A stretch of DNA of 64,000 nt, from assembly GCA_032717465.1 (NCBI GenBank), contig JAVRFU010003718.1:2477389-2541388 (forward strand), read 5' to 3'. The DNA comes from Coenobita brevimanus. Lineage: Eukaryota; Arthropoda; Malacostraca; Decapoda; Coenobitidae. A program made the translations under genes and the position numbers. Below the pieces are notes generated by a model, which searched no databases, was not told the DNA's origin, and was given only the letters and a program-made list of their open reading frames with translations. Positions within the stretch are counted from its first letter, which is position 1; each line of letters opens with the position of its first letter. This document shows, piece by piece, positions 9,767-18,900 of this stretch.

Positions 9767-10239
9767 TTAATGGCATTGTGGAGAAGAGGGAGTGAAGAGC
9801 TTCCTCTTTGTGGATGATGTCTCTGTCTCATTTGCTGCATCCAGTATGTTGGTGGCAGAGTGCTGGCTGCAACTTGCAATAAATCATTCTGTTACCAGGG
9901 CACCAAAACATGGCTTTTAGATTTTCCTCATCTGAGACCATTGCAGTGCACTTCTGGCAGTTACATGGGGCCCATCCTGACCCAGATTTGTTTTTAAATG
10001 GCCAAAGGATTGCTGGTATGGAAATGAGGTTTTTAGGCCTGTGACCCCTGTCTTATTTGGATCCCACATTTAAAGCAGATAAAGGCTTCTTGCCTGAAGG
10101 TTGTGAGCCTTTTAAGGGTTCTAGCTCATACTCGATAGGCTGCTGACAGACATACCTTGCTCCTGCTCCATCAAGCTCAAGTGTTATCCAATCCTTTTAG
10201 GATTTTGGCAAAAGCTTTGCCATTTCACTTGACATCTCA
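9767..10239 (+). pseudogene. Jockey-like LINE RT fragment, 3' part
   Basis: This continues the RT cut at 6852. Broken frames give INGIV, the catalytic FVDDVSVSFAAS (reading FVDD) and PDPDLFLNGQRIAGMEMRF, the region downstream of the active site in Jockey-type RTs. Stops and frameshifts are frequent. It grades into a different RT fragment near 10240. Confidence 0.65.
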
Positions 10240-10728
10240 AAGACTTTTAGTTGAGTCTGGTATAAATCTTTAATTTCCAAACTGCCCTCTTATGGCTTCT
10301 ATTCTTTTGTCTGTGCCTTCATCTCAAGCTTCCTTTCTGGTCGTTCTATAGCTGCAGTTGTAGACGTCCACTGTTTTTCTCCTAGAGCTATCAGTAGTGG
10401 TGTTCCTCGGGACTCTGTCCTATCACCAGCTGTCTTCAATTTTTTTCATCAATTATCTTCTAAGCTGTACATCTAATGCTGATGATTCCACCCTTTACCT
10501 TTCTACTTGCTTCCTGCAGCATCCATCTCAGCAGTTTCATCAACAAACAAGGGATGAGGCTATGGTACACTAAATGTCTGACTTGGCTTATATCACTGAC
10601 TGGGGTAAAAGTAATGTTGTTTTTAATCCATCAAAAACTCAGTTCTTACATCAGCCAACCTGACAGTTTTCTGCTGGATAACCCTTCAGTTTTTAACAAT
10701 GTCCAGCTCAATCCTGCATCATCTTTAA
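10240..10728 (+). pseudogene. second LINE RT fragment (CR1/L2-like)
   Basis: Degraded frames show SGVPRDSVLSPAVFNFF, a shifted ADDSTLYLST and ITDWGKSNVVFNPSKTQFL, the order GxVLSP, ADD, DW..NP.KTQ of CR1/L2-type RTs. It ends at TTAA (10725-10728), where a TTAA-element left end begins. Confidence 0.6.
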
Positions 10729-10860
10729 CCCGTTAACCGCGGGGCGTCACTTTGGTGACGCTTGGGAGCAAGGGATCATACCACGGGGCGTCACTTTTGT
10801 GATTCTGTGTTATTTTGAATTTGCCTGGGCTTTTAAGTGGTGGCTTGTATCATCTACCAG
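10729..10860 (+). mobile_element. TTAA element A, left end only
   Basis: After TTAA (10725-10728) the sequence starts CCCGTTAACCGCGG. Two near-palindromes follow: GCGTCACTTTGGTGACGC (10744-10761) and GGGCGTCACTTTTGTGA. The layout and later stretches (ATTTTGAAT, CTACCAGTACTGCC) align with element B at 17475. The right end is not found; a minus-strand LINE abuts it. Confidence 0.6.
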
Positions 10861-11918
10861 TACTGCCAGTGTTCAACATTAGTCAGCATTCCTAATCTCA
10901 TCTGTATTCCCATCCATTCTTGATCGGTCCGCTGCAAGCGCCACTCACGTGCTGCCCCTCTACCTTGTCTACGCAAGGAATTAATGGATGGACCATACAA
11001 CGGAGAATCATCACGTACAGTGATTGTTTTTACTACCTGAGGACAATAATGGTCAAAATTTGACTTAAGCTCATTGTTGTAAATATCAACCAATTCATCA
11101 GAAGAAAGACTGGAAGAATCGATGGAGTTTAAACGTTGATCAATTTCAAAACACATCAACTGGCGGTCAACATTATTGTAATTTCTGAACCTGATGACCT
11201 TTTTATATGAAGGGGATTTCGGGACATCAAAACTAAGAGTGATCAGAGCATGATCAGAGATGAGGGGGTCAAATGAGTCAACCTCCACATCTGATTCGCA
11301 CCTACAACCAACAGGGGACAAGATCAAGTCAAGGACGTGTCCTGAGACATGAGTTGGATTACTCACATGATTGAAAAAATTGTTGTGGGTGATCAACTCA
11401 AGGAATTCTGAAGAAAATGGTTTTGACTCTGGACTGTCAACCCAATAATTGAAATCACCACAAACAAGAAGTTCTCCAGGTTTAAGAGAAAACCCTTCAA
11501 GAAACTGCCCAAACTCCTCCATAAAACCTCGATCTCTGCCCGGATGACCTGGTCGATAGACAGTTACAATTCTAATGGTATTCTGATGGAAATTTATTAA
11601 TACTTCCATAAATTCAAATGAAGATGGGGTCAGGTCTGAGTCAATGAGAGAAACGTTTGCAAGTGCTGCCAAGTAGATGAGTGCTATGCCTCCTCCTGGA
11701 TAGTCAGCAGCAGGCCTGTGAATACTAATAATAGAATGTGTCTTAGGCAAAGCATTACGAATAACATCAATATCAGACTCATACAACCAGGTTTCAGTCA
11801 GGCACAAAATGTCAAGCTCGTGCTGATTTAGGGTTTCATTAATATAGTCTATCTTATTACGGATGGAACGAATATTTAAAAGACCCATCCTTAACTGGTT
11901 CAAGAGGGACGTAGTCAT
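10854..11918 (-). CDS. LINE ORF2 apurinic-type endonuclease, truncated
   Basis: Endonuclease that nicks the genomic target for LINE integration. EEP-fold motifs appear in order: LLNIRSIRNKIDYIN (Asn), LTETWL (catalytic Glu), TVYRPGHPGRD, LLVCGDFNYWVD (GDFN), THVSGHVLDLILS and LISDHALITL (SDH). About 300 residues are clearly endonuclease, followed by a linker and a stop at 10854. The RT expected next is absent, so the element is cut near 10860-10880 and the last few codons may not be native. The start ATG overlaps the ORF1 stop as ATGA (11915-11918). Confidence 0.85.
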   Translation of the reverse strand: MTTSLLNQLRMGLLNIRSIRNKIDYINETLNQHELDILCLTETWLYESDIDVIRNALPKTHSIISIHRPAADYPGGGIALIYLAALANVSLIDSDLTPSSFEFMEVLINFHQNTIRIVTVYRPGHPGRDRGFMEEFGQFLEGFSLKPGELLVCGDFNYWVDSPESKPFSSEFLELITHNNFFNHVSNPTHVSGHVLDLILSPVGCRCESDVEVDSFDPLISDHALITLSFDVPKSPSYKKVIRFRNYNNVDRQLMCFEIDQRLNSIDSSSLSSDELVDIYNNELKSNFDHYCPQVVKTITVRDDSPLYGPSINSLRRQGRGAAREWRLQRTDQEWMGIQMRLGMLTNVEHWQYW

Positions 11919-12991
11919 TTTTTTGAATTGTCAAAATTGGTGTTGTCGATCAATCTATTCCTATGAGAAATCATAATTGGACATTCTCTACTTGATGCAA
12001 AATGGGCAACCACCTGTGACTTTGAATTAGCATCTTGATGTCTTAAAGAGGAGCAGTTGATGCATTTGGGAGAATTTCTGTTACTACAGTCCTTAGATTT
12101 ATGGGTTCCAGCACAAAAGACACATTTAGGTTCATCACTTTTCCTAGAACGTCTCTCAAATGTATGACCAAAGCCTTGACAGTGATGACACTGTGTAACC
12201 CAGAATCTATCGAAAGCGCGGCATCTTGTAAGATCCACATAGATGTAATTGCCCTGTTCTACAATGGAGGATCTCACCTCTGGCGACATCTTCAAGACAG
12301 TAGTTTTGGTGTCATTCCTTGTTCTTGTGAAGAGAAGGTTGAGGGTACAACCTCGATCAACGAGCATCTTGATTTTATTGTTTTTTCTCAGAATATTTGG
12401 GATGATGTCAGAGTCGCCCAAGGAAGAGGAAAGGCCTGTCACGGTCATTTTAGGCAACATTTTCTTTGGCTCTGATATGCAAAAAGTGCCCTCAGAGCCA
12501 AAATGATCAGTCAGCACCCCAGTTGCTTCACCCTTGGCCTCAGCTGACGGAAACTTCATTACCAACCCACCAGCCTTGGTCTTAAGACAGCTATCAACCA
12601 GTACCGAGTTAAGTACGCCTCTGATGTCTTCTGGTCCCATCTGATTTGTCAGGGCATCAGCACCACTCTTTGGTTTCACAATCAGTACATTCTGACTATG
12701 AATGGATTTTTTCTGGCCATGAGCACTGATCCCAATCACGCCCCAAGGCAGATCCTTCCCTCCCCCCACGAGAGACCCGCGAACAGCATCTGCAAATGAC
12801 TTGCCCTGGTCTTGCGTGACCGCCATGGGTGATGAGACCTTGGTCTCTAGTGCCTCCAGTCTATTTGATACGTCTCTGATTGCTTGAAAGATTGGCCCAA
12901 TAACTTTATCTTCATACTCCTTCTTGGTACTACTTCCTCCACCAGCCAAGACCTCATCCGCTGGTGCAACACATTGGCTACACAGCCGCAA
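11915..12991 (-). CDS. LINE ORF1 nucleic-acid-binding protein
   Basis: ORF1-type protein of about 358 residues. The N terminus resembles the tail of a PHD-like finger (RLCSQCVAPADEVLAGG), followed by a helical segment (FQAIRDVSNRLEALETKV). A middle domain and three cysteine-rich knuckles lie near the C terminus (CHHCQGFGHTFERRSRKSDE, CVFCAGTHKSKDC, CINCSSLRHQDAN). Such proteins coat LINE RNA. The upstream half of the PHD finger is in another frame (12847-13110), so a one-base indel near 13000 separates them. The gene ends by overlapping ORF2. Confidence 0.85.
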   Translation of the reverse strand: MRLCSQCVAPADEVLAGGGSSTKKEYEDKVIGPIFQAIRDVSNRLEALETKVSSPMAVTQDQGKSFADAVRGSLVGGGKDLPWGVIGISAHGQKKSIHSQNVLIVKPKSGADALTNQMGPEDIRGVLNSVLVDSCLKTKAGGLVMKFPSAEAKGEATGVLTDHFGSEGTFCISEPKKMLPKMTVTGLSSSLGDSDIIPNILRKNNKIKMLVDRGCTLNLLFTRTRNDTKTTVLKMSPEVRSSIVEQGNYIYVDLTRCRAFDRFWVTQCHHCQGFGHTFERRSRKSDEPKCVFCAGTHKSKDCSNRNSPKCINCSSLRHQDANSKSQVVAHFASSRECPIMISHRNRLIDNTNFDNSKK

Positions 12992-13130
12992 AAGCTCAGC
13001 TGGTGGCTCTTCTTCATGAATGGATAGTCGCCTGCATCCAAATTTTCACAAGCTATGTGAATCCACTCGCTGCAGTAGGCGCACTTCAGTGCTTGTGCAC
13101 TTTTTGCTACAGACCTACAGCAGTGAGATG
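12992..13130 (-). pseudogene. LINE ORF1 PHD-like finger, frameshifted N terminus
   Basis: The minus strand reads KCAYCSEWIHIACENLDAG with PFMKK, then shifts frame into RLCSQC of the main ORF1. Cys-x2-Cys, His-x2-Cys and a closing Cys-x2-Cys give a PHD-like layout. One indel near 13000 disconnects it from ORF1. Confidence 0.6.
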
Positions 13131-13344
13131 TTGTTTACTCATGATAGGGGAGAAAAAAAAAAAGGAAAGAAAATGACAACAGCAAAACATATATACAATA
13201 CTATCCGGGATAAACCCGGGTAGCGCCACCCCCGTTTGTGTCACCCTAATTTCGGAGAAAAAAAGAAGAAAACCGAAAGAAAAAAAACAAATGGAAAAAA
13301 AAACAAAAAAAAAAAAACAGGGTGTCTGCGAGGTCACCACGAGC
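13131..13344. other. A-rich non-coding stretch
   Basis: Several A runs (13151-13180, 13255-13317) flank a short CCCGGG-bearing segment. It is probably the 5' leader of the minus-strand LINE. No gene is seen. Confidence 0.4.
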
Positions 13345-13499
13345 AGGTGGGGTACGACTTGACTACCCTTTTAGGAAAGGTAACCCAAACCGAGGTGCCG
13401 CAGAAGTGCTGAGATGGTATTGAAACTTTTCCAAATTCGAGCTTTACAGCAGCAGCAAATACGTCACTTAGGCAAGACCTCATTGGGTACGATACTGCC

Positions 13500-14150
13500 A
13501 CTGCGCAAAGCAACAGGAAATTTGAGAGGAGGGAGAGAGTGCTTTTGATTGGAGACATGAATGGCAAAGTTGGGAATGTTCGAGTGGATGGAGAGGAGGG
13601 TCAGTGGGGTGTGCCAGCTGAAGTAGATGGGAATGGTAGTGCTTTGGTGGACATCTGTGCTGGTAAGGGGTTGGCAATAGCCAACACCTACTTTCGGCAT
13701 AAGATGATCCACCGGTATACATGGAGAGTAATGAGGAGGATGGATGGTGAACTTGTTGAACGAAAGGTAATGATAGACTACGTGTGTGTGGATGAGTGAA
13801 TGAGAAGACAAGTGTTGGATGCAAGAGTGTGGAGAGGGTGGGGGAATGGAGTCTCGGACCATCACTTAGTGATGGCTAAGGTAAAGCAACAAAGAAAATG
13901 GTTGAGGAGACGAAGGGGAAGACAGGAGGAAACAGCTCCTGTGAGAAGAGTGGAGAATTTGCAAGATAGTGAGAAAATGACAGAGTTTAAGAGCATAGTG
14001 GAAGAAAGATTGGGAAGGTATGAGCTAGAGCAGATGGAAGGGGTGGAAGACTTATGTAAGATATACACGGAAGAGATAGGCTCAGCGTGTGAGGTGGTTT
14101 GTGGAGTGCGGAGGAGATGCAAGGAACAGTATGGTAGAATGATGAGTTAA
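13500..14150 (+). pseudogene. LINE R2 endonuclease C-terminal half and linker
   Basis: Endonuclease motifs VLLIGDMNGKVG (GD.N), YTWRV and SDHHLVMAKV are visible across two frames. A TGA at 13797-13799 falls between DYVCVDE and MRRQVLDARVW. The linker continues to GVRRRCKEQYGRMMS and a stop at 14150. The N-terminal catalytic half is missing or unrecognisable in 13345-13500. Confidence 0.78.
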
Positions 14151-14242
14151 AACGAGCTGTGGAACAAAAGAAGAAGGCATATAGTGAATGGTTAGTGAGT
14201 AGGAGTAGAGGAGAAGATGAGAGAGAGAGGAGTTAGGTATAT

Positions 14243-16000
14243 GTGAGCAGGAGAAGGGAGGTGAAGAGACTGGTGAAGGAGATTAAGAAGAATGTGGATG
14301 AAGAGTTTGGGAGAAATCTGAGTGTGAAATGGAGGGAGAGTAAGAAATTGTTTTGGAAAGAGGTAAAGAAAGTAAGGCAGTGTGAAAGGGGAAATAGTAG
14401 GGGAGCGAAAGATAGGAATAATAGATTGTTGGTGGAGAAGAGAGAGAAATTGAGGAGATGGAAGGAGCACTTTGAGGATTTGTTGAATGTAGAGGGTGAG
14501 AGCAGTGCAAGTATAAGTGGTTGGGGAATGGCTGGGAGAAGAAGAGATGAGAGGAGGGAGGAAGAGATCAGTAGGGCCGAAGTAGTGGAAGCAATGAAGA
14601 AGATCAATTTGGGAAAGGCCCCAGGAATTGATGAAGTGTGTGGTGAAATGCTGAGGTATGGAGGTAAGATTGTTGTGGAGTGTATATGGATGTTGTGTAG
14701 ATTGGCTTGGGAAGAGGGAAAGGTTCCAGAGGACTGGAAATCAGGTATAACTGTTCCTTTATACAAAGGAAATGGGGAGAGAGAAGTATCTGGTAACCAT
14801 AGGGGTATTTGCCTTCTTAGTGTGATTGGTAAAATATATGGTAGAATACTCATTGATAGGGTTAGGCATATGACAGAGGAGCTAGTTGGAGAAGAACAAG
14901 GGGGATTTAGGATGGGTAACGGGTGTATAGATCAGATATTTGTTCTAAGATGTTTAGTGGAGAAGTATCTAGAGAAGGGAAAGAAGGTGTATGGTGCCTT
15001 CATGGACTTGGAGAAAGCTTATGACAGAATAGATAGGCAAGGTATGTGGAAGGTACTAAGAATATATGGAGTGGAGGGGAAATTGTTGAGTGCTGTGAAG
15101 AGTATGTACGAAGGAGCTAGGGCTACGGTTGGAGTGGATGGTGAGCTGAGTGAGTTCTTTGATCTCAGTGTGGGCCTGAAACAGGGTTGTGTGATGTCTC
15201 CATGGCTGTTTTATATATACAGTACATGGATGGGGTTGTAAAGGAGGCACAAGGTAGGGCAGTGGATGTGGGGGTGTCTCTAATGAATGAGGGTGAGATT
15301 TGGAAGATTCCGATGTTACTGTTTGCTGATGATACAGTATTGTTGGTAGAAGATGAATGGGAATTGCAAGGTTTGGTGAATGAATTTGGGACAGTGTGTA
15401 GGAGGAGGAAGCTGAAAGTTAATGTAAACAAAAGTAAAGTTATGGTGTTTTAGAGGAATGAAGCCACAGAATGTACAGTGAGGTTGGATGGTGAGGATAT
15501 GGAGAATGTGAGTGCATTCAAGTACTTGGGTAGTGTGATTAGTGAGGATGGAACTTTGGGGGATGAAGTGTGTGAAAGGGTACAGCAGGGAAGGAAGGTT
15601 GTTGGTTCACTAAAAAGAAGTAGTGATGAGAAATAGGAAGGTGAGTATGGAAGTTAAGATGTCACTGCATGATAGTATTGTGATCCCTACCCTGACGTAT
15701 GGAAGCGATGCATGGACCTTGCAAGAGGGGAACAAGTCATGAGTGAGAGCAGTGGAAATGAGTTACTTGAGAGGAGCATGTGGAGTGACATGGAGGGACA
15801 GGTTGACGAATGAAGAAGTGAAGGAACGTTGTGGGGTGGATGTGAATGTGGTTGAGATGATTAGGAGAAATACACTGAGGTGGTTTGGACATGTGGAGAG
15901 AATGGAGAATGAAAGACTGACTAAGAGGGTGTATGTAGGTGAGGTGGAGGGGAGGGAGAGGGAGACCGAGGATGAGGTGGAGGGATGGTGTTGAGAGTTA
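14243..16000 (+). pseudogene. LINE R2 reverse transcriptase and C-terminal domain
   Basis: RT motifs: GKAPGIDEVCGEML, EDWKSGITVPLYKGNG, NHRGICLLSVIGKIYG, AFMDLEKAYDRID, KQGCVMSPWLF and LLFADDTVLLVEDEWE (about 15320). After a frame change near 15215 and a stop at 15453 the C-terminal domain follows: YLGSVISEDG, ACGVTWRDRLTNEEVKE, RRNTLRWFGHVERMENERL. The last part encodes the conserved arginine-rich GRPRMRWRDG-like region in degraded form. Defunct. Confidence 0.82.
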
Positions 16001-16561
16001 TATGAGGGAGGGGGGGTTGAGTTGGGGGGAGGGTAGTCAAATGGTGGGTGACATAGCGACTTGGAGGCATTTTGTCTGCAGCCACCCTTTGTAGGATTAG
16101 GTCGTCGGGCTATAGATAGATAGACAGATAGGCAGGAAAGATGGGAGAAATAGGAAGAGAGGAGGACAGACACAGGAAAGGAATGATAAAGGTGAAGGAA
16201 GAAGAACTACATCAACTGAGTGGATGATGGTAAGAAATAGACTAGAGGAGACAGACATGGAAAAGGAATGGTAAAGGTGAAGGAAGAAGTAGGCAGCATT
16301 ACATCGTGAGTGGATGATCGTAAAAAATATTAGAAAGGAGACAGACACAGAAAAAGAATGATAAAGGAGAAGGAAAAAGTAGGCAGCACTACATCAAGTG
16401 AGTGGATGATGGTCAGTAGCACCTACCACCAAAGACATATGTTTTAGTAGGCTATTAATTATACAACCCAATCAGTTTTTTGTACAGTCCACAACAAATA
16501 TGTTTTCAGTTTTAGCTTTCAGATCGTTTGAGTCCAAGGTCAATTTGTTACAAGTTGTTTC

Positions 16562-16736
16562 ACCCCTACTAACCTCAACTAACATAATCTAACCTAACCT
16601 AACAGAGCCTAACCTAACTTAACCTAACCTAACAGAGCCTAACCTAACTTAACCTAACCTAACAGAGCCTAACCTAACTTAACCTAACCTAACATAGCCT
16701 AACCAACCTTAACCTAGCTTTACCTAACCTAACTCA
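16562..16736 (-). repeat. degenerate TTAGG-type telomere-like repeats
   Basis: CCTAACCTAAC blocks are organised in a 30-base higher-order unit (CCTAACCTAACAGAGCCTAA..., about four copies) plus degenerate edges. On the minus strand this is GTTAGG, resembling the arthropod TTAGG telomere motif. It lies internally within the foldback loop. Confidence 0.75.
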
Positions 16737-17474
16737 GTGGAGTGACTTGGGAATGAATGGACTTTGGGTCTGAATCAGTGTATTGTAATGCCCTTTGTAT
16801 CATTATGTTATTTCCCCAGAACATGTGTCATAAATGAAGTGCACAGTTATGAATCTTACTCTCTCTCATAAAATATTCATCGTTTGTTAACCCGGGCTTT
16901 CCTTCAGTTGTCCCATCCCTTCACCAAGACCTTGATTTACTTTCTTAGGTTGTAGGTGGTGGCTACCATCATCCACTCATTTAATGTAGTGCTGCCAGCT
17001 TCTTCTTTCACCTTTATATTTTATTTTATTTAATATTTGTCTGTGTCTGCCCCCCTCTCTTCCTGTTTTCATCATCCATTTACATGATGTAGTGCTGCCT
17101 ACTTCTTCCTTCACCTTTATCATTCATTTTCCCTGTCTGCCCTCTTCTCTTCCTACTCATCTATTCATTTGATGTGGTGCTGCCCACTTTTTCCTTCTGC
17201 TTCATTGTTATTTATTTTTCTTTTCTTTTATGTGTCCGACTCTGGGCATAGGCTTCACAGTCTGCTTTCAAGGCCCAGTAGTCCTCCTACATACCATACA
17301 CCTCTCTACATGTCACCACTTCGGCGCTAACACCCACCGTCCATACTGAATACATGCTAGGGCTGTCTCATATAGGACTGGTGTACTGGTATTAGCGGGG
17401 GTACTTTTTATGACATGTCGGCGGGTCATCTGGTAGATCAGGAAAGTCTGCTTTTATGAAATTCAAATCCTTAA

Positions 17475-18469
17475 CCCCTAAAACGCGGATCGTCGCGTTT
17501 GCGACGCTCGGCCATAAGGGCAGAACGGCGGGTCGTCGCGTTTGCGATTTTAGTAGATTTTGAATAACCGCGGGCAAGCAGGCTCCAGCTGGTATTGTCT
17601 ATCAGTACCACCACCCTCTAGCTGCAACTAGCATACTTTACCTTTGTACTACTGACCTCAGTTGTTCCCAAATATCGCGTTTTCCCCCCGTCCCCCCCCC
17701 CCACCACGGCCCGGCCAGCCTGGCTGTGATACATGGCAGCGCTCTGAGCGCTCAGAACTGTAAATCTGCGATCTCCTCTCACAAGCAGTTTATGCTACTA
17801 GGAAACGCTTGTTTCCCCAGTTGTAACACTAGCTTTTTTTCTCACGGTTTGCCTCTGTTTAGCGTCAGTTTACTGCAGGCTTTCAAAGTGAGATTATGGC
17901 GAGTTCTAGCTCTTCCCAGTCAGTGCAAGCGGCTGACAGGAACGAGAATAAAGTGGCGGACGTAAGGCAGAATAAAAAGCGCTCCGTGGTGATCTTTTGG
18001 GAAGTAATATGACTGAAAATAATGTAGTATACATGTTTTTAGCTGTGAAAATGGAAATGTTTGTTGAGTGACGGGAAGACCGCCGCCACAGTGCATGGCG
18101 GCCATACGCTCCGTTGATTTTAGCCTTATTTTCAGTGCTTATTGTACAAATACGGATTCCTAACTACCTTTACGTTGTAGTATAAAGTTTACTGTGACAG
18201 AATGAGGCTGTGGTAGAGGGGTTGCTGGAGGTGTGAAAGTGAAGATTTGGTTACCCAACTTTGCAAGTCTCCACAAGTCCTTGGGTAGTCCACGAAGGCT
18301 CAACACCTGTCTCTGGAGAAAGCTGAATGTAAGTACTATCTGCCATACCAAGTATAATGTTCTAGGGTTAATCTCTGATTTTTGGCGAATATTTTCCTAC
18401 AGGTACTCAGACCGCAATACAACCCTGCCACTCGGGGGGGATCGACTGTAAACAGCCGCGTTTTAGGGG
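17475..18469. mobile_element. TTAA element B, non-autonomous piggyBac-type, 995 bp
   Basis: The perfect 14-base inverted ends CCCCTAAAACGCGG (17475-17488 and 18456-18469) are flanked by TTAA on both sides (17471-17474, 18470-18473). The intact SINE at 21340 shows one TTAA in the uninterrupted sequence AAATCCTTAAACTGTTCCC, proving the insertion. The left end has two near-palindromes (CGTCGCGTTTGCGACG and GTCGTCGCGTTTGCGA). No transposase is present. A 38-codon frame at 17896-18012 is the only coding hint. Confidence 0.9.
17896..18012 (+). CDS. small reading frame inside TTAA element B
   Basis: 38 codons starting MASSSSSQSVQAADRNENK and rich in Ser, Lys and Arg, ending in TGA. I do not recognise it. 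It could be a relic first exon of a transposase or captured gene, or chance. GGAAGTAATATG near its end could be a splice-donor-like site. There is no direct support for translation. Confidence 0.2.
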   Translation: MASSSSSQSVQAADRNENKVADVRQNKKRSVVIFWEVI

Positions 18470-18585
18470 TTAAACTGTTCCCTGCCCCAGCCGGGATTCG
18501 AACCTGGGTCCATCAGGACTGCAGGCCGCTTCTCTACCGATTCAGCCACCGCCCTCCTCTCTTCCTGTTTCTCCCATCTTTCCTG

Positions 18586-18900
18586 TCACTTTTTATTACT
18601 TTTTTTTCCTTTTCAGGTGGCATAACATTGAGTGACAAGCCTAATGGTTTCCTGTAAGCCAGGAAACCATTTACAGCACTGGGTGGTAACCATATAACCA
18701 ACCCATACGTATTCCCTACATGTCAGCAAATGGGTTGGTGGAGAGTTAGTGCCCCTCCCCGGCAAACAACTGACTCAAACATGAATAACCACCCCATATG
18801 GGATTATGGCATCCGGCCAGAGATAGGTTGACATAAAAGCACTAACTCAATGACAGCCACCCCTTACTGGATTATGGCATCTGGTAGAGGTAGATAGATA
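18586..18900 (+). repeat. LINE 3'-tail fragments and hairpin
   Basis: Two short pieces resemble the 3' ends of the RTE-like LINEs: CCACCCCATATGGGATTATG near 18790 and CCACCCCTTACTGGATTATG near 18857, the second ending in TAGATAGATA. A perfect 12-base hairpin AATGGTTTCCTG/CAGGAAACCATT lies at 18643-18671 with a 5-base loop. The rest has no recognisable gene. Confidence 0.5.

Larger units (their letters stand above)
10861..13260 (-). mobile_element. CR1-like LINE, 3'-truncated (ORF1 plus endonuclease)
   Basis: Minus-strand LINE with a PHD-like finger, a coiled/CCHC ORF1 and an AP-type endonuclease. It lacks the RT and the 3' end. The 5' region (13150-13340) is A-rich on the plus strand with no coding content. 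PHD-plus-CCHC ORF1 proteins are known in CR1-group LINEs, hence the assignment. Confidence 0.72.
13345..16130 (+). mobile_element. RTE-like LINE R2, most complete copy of its family
   Basis: The element runs from the middle of the endonuclease through RT to a tail reading ATAGATAGATAGACAGATA. Compared with the other copies it has several frame breaks (about 13797, 14150-14240, 15215, 15453, 15620 and 15740). Confidence 0.85.
17222..18552 (-). mobile_element. tRNA-derived SINE 1, split by TTAA element B
   Basis: On the minus strand the head (18552-18470) reads GGCGGTGGCTGAATCGGTAG and GGTTCGAATCCC, RNA polymerase III A- and B-box sequences of a tRNA-like head. The body (17471-17232) ends GAGTCGGACACATAAAAG with an A-rich tail. 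Copies at 21055, 30376 and 59974 are uninterrupted and define the family. Confidence 0.85.
16133..18585. mobile_element. foldback element with minisatellite arms, nested SINE and TTAA element
   Basis: The left arm (16133-16425) consists of about three units of roughly 87 bp (GACAGACACAGGAAAGG..., GGCAGCACTACATC..., GAGTGGATGATGG). The right arm is its inverted copy: 16962-17221 plus 18553-18585. The outer ends match as CAGGAAAGATGGGAGAAA on the left and its reverse complement at 18568-18585. A SINE (17222-18552) splits the right arm. The loop (16426-16961) holds CCTAA-type repeats. No transposase is seen. Confidence 0.72.

Noticed and set aside
16562..16736. Chromosome end or true telomere array
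   Set aside because: The CCTAA tract is short, degenerate, has a 30-base higher-order unit and lies between inverted arms with ordinary sequence on both sides.
18470..18552. tRNA-like sequence with A and B boxes (also 21350-21425, 30377-30450, 59974-60050)
   Set aside because: Each is followed by the same non-tRNA body and a repeat tail, and sits inside another element. They are SINE heads, not tRNA genes.
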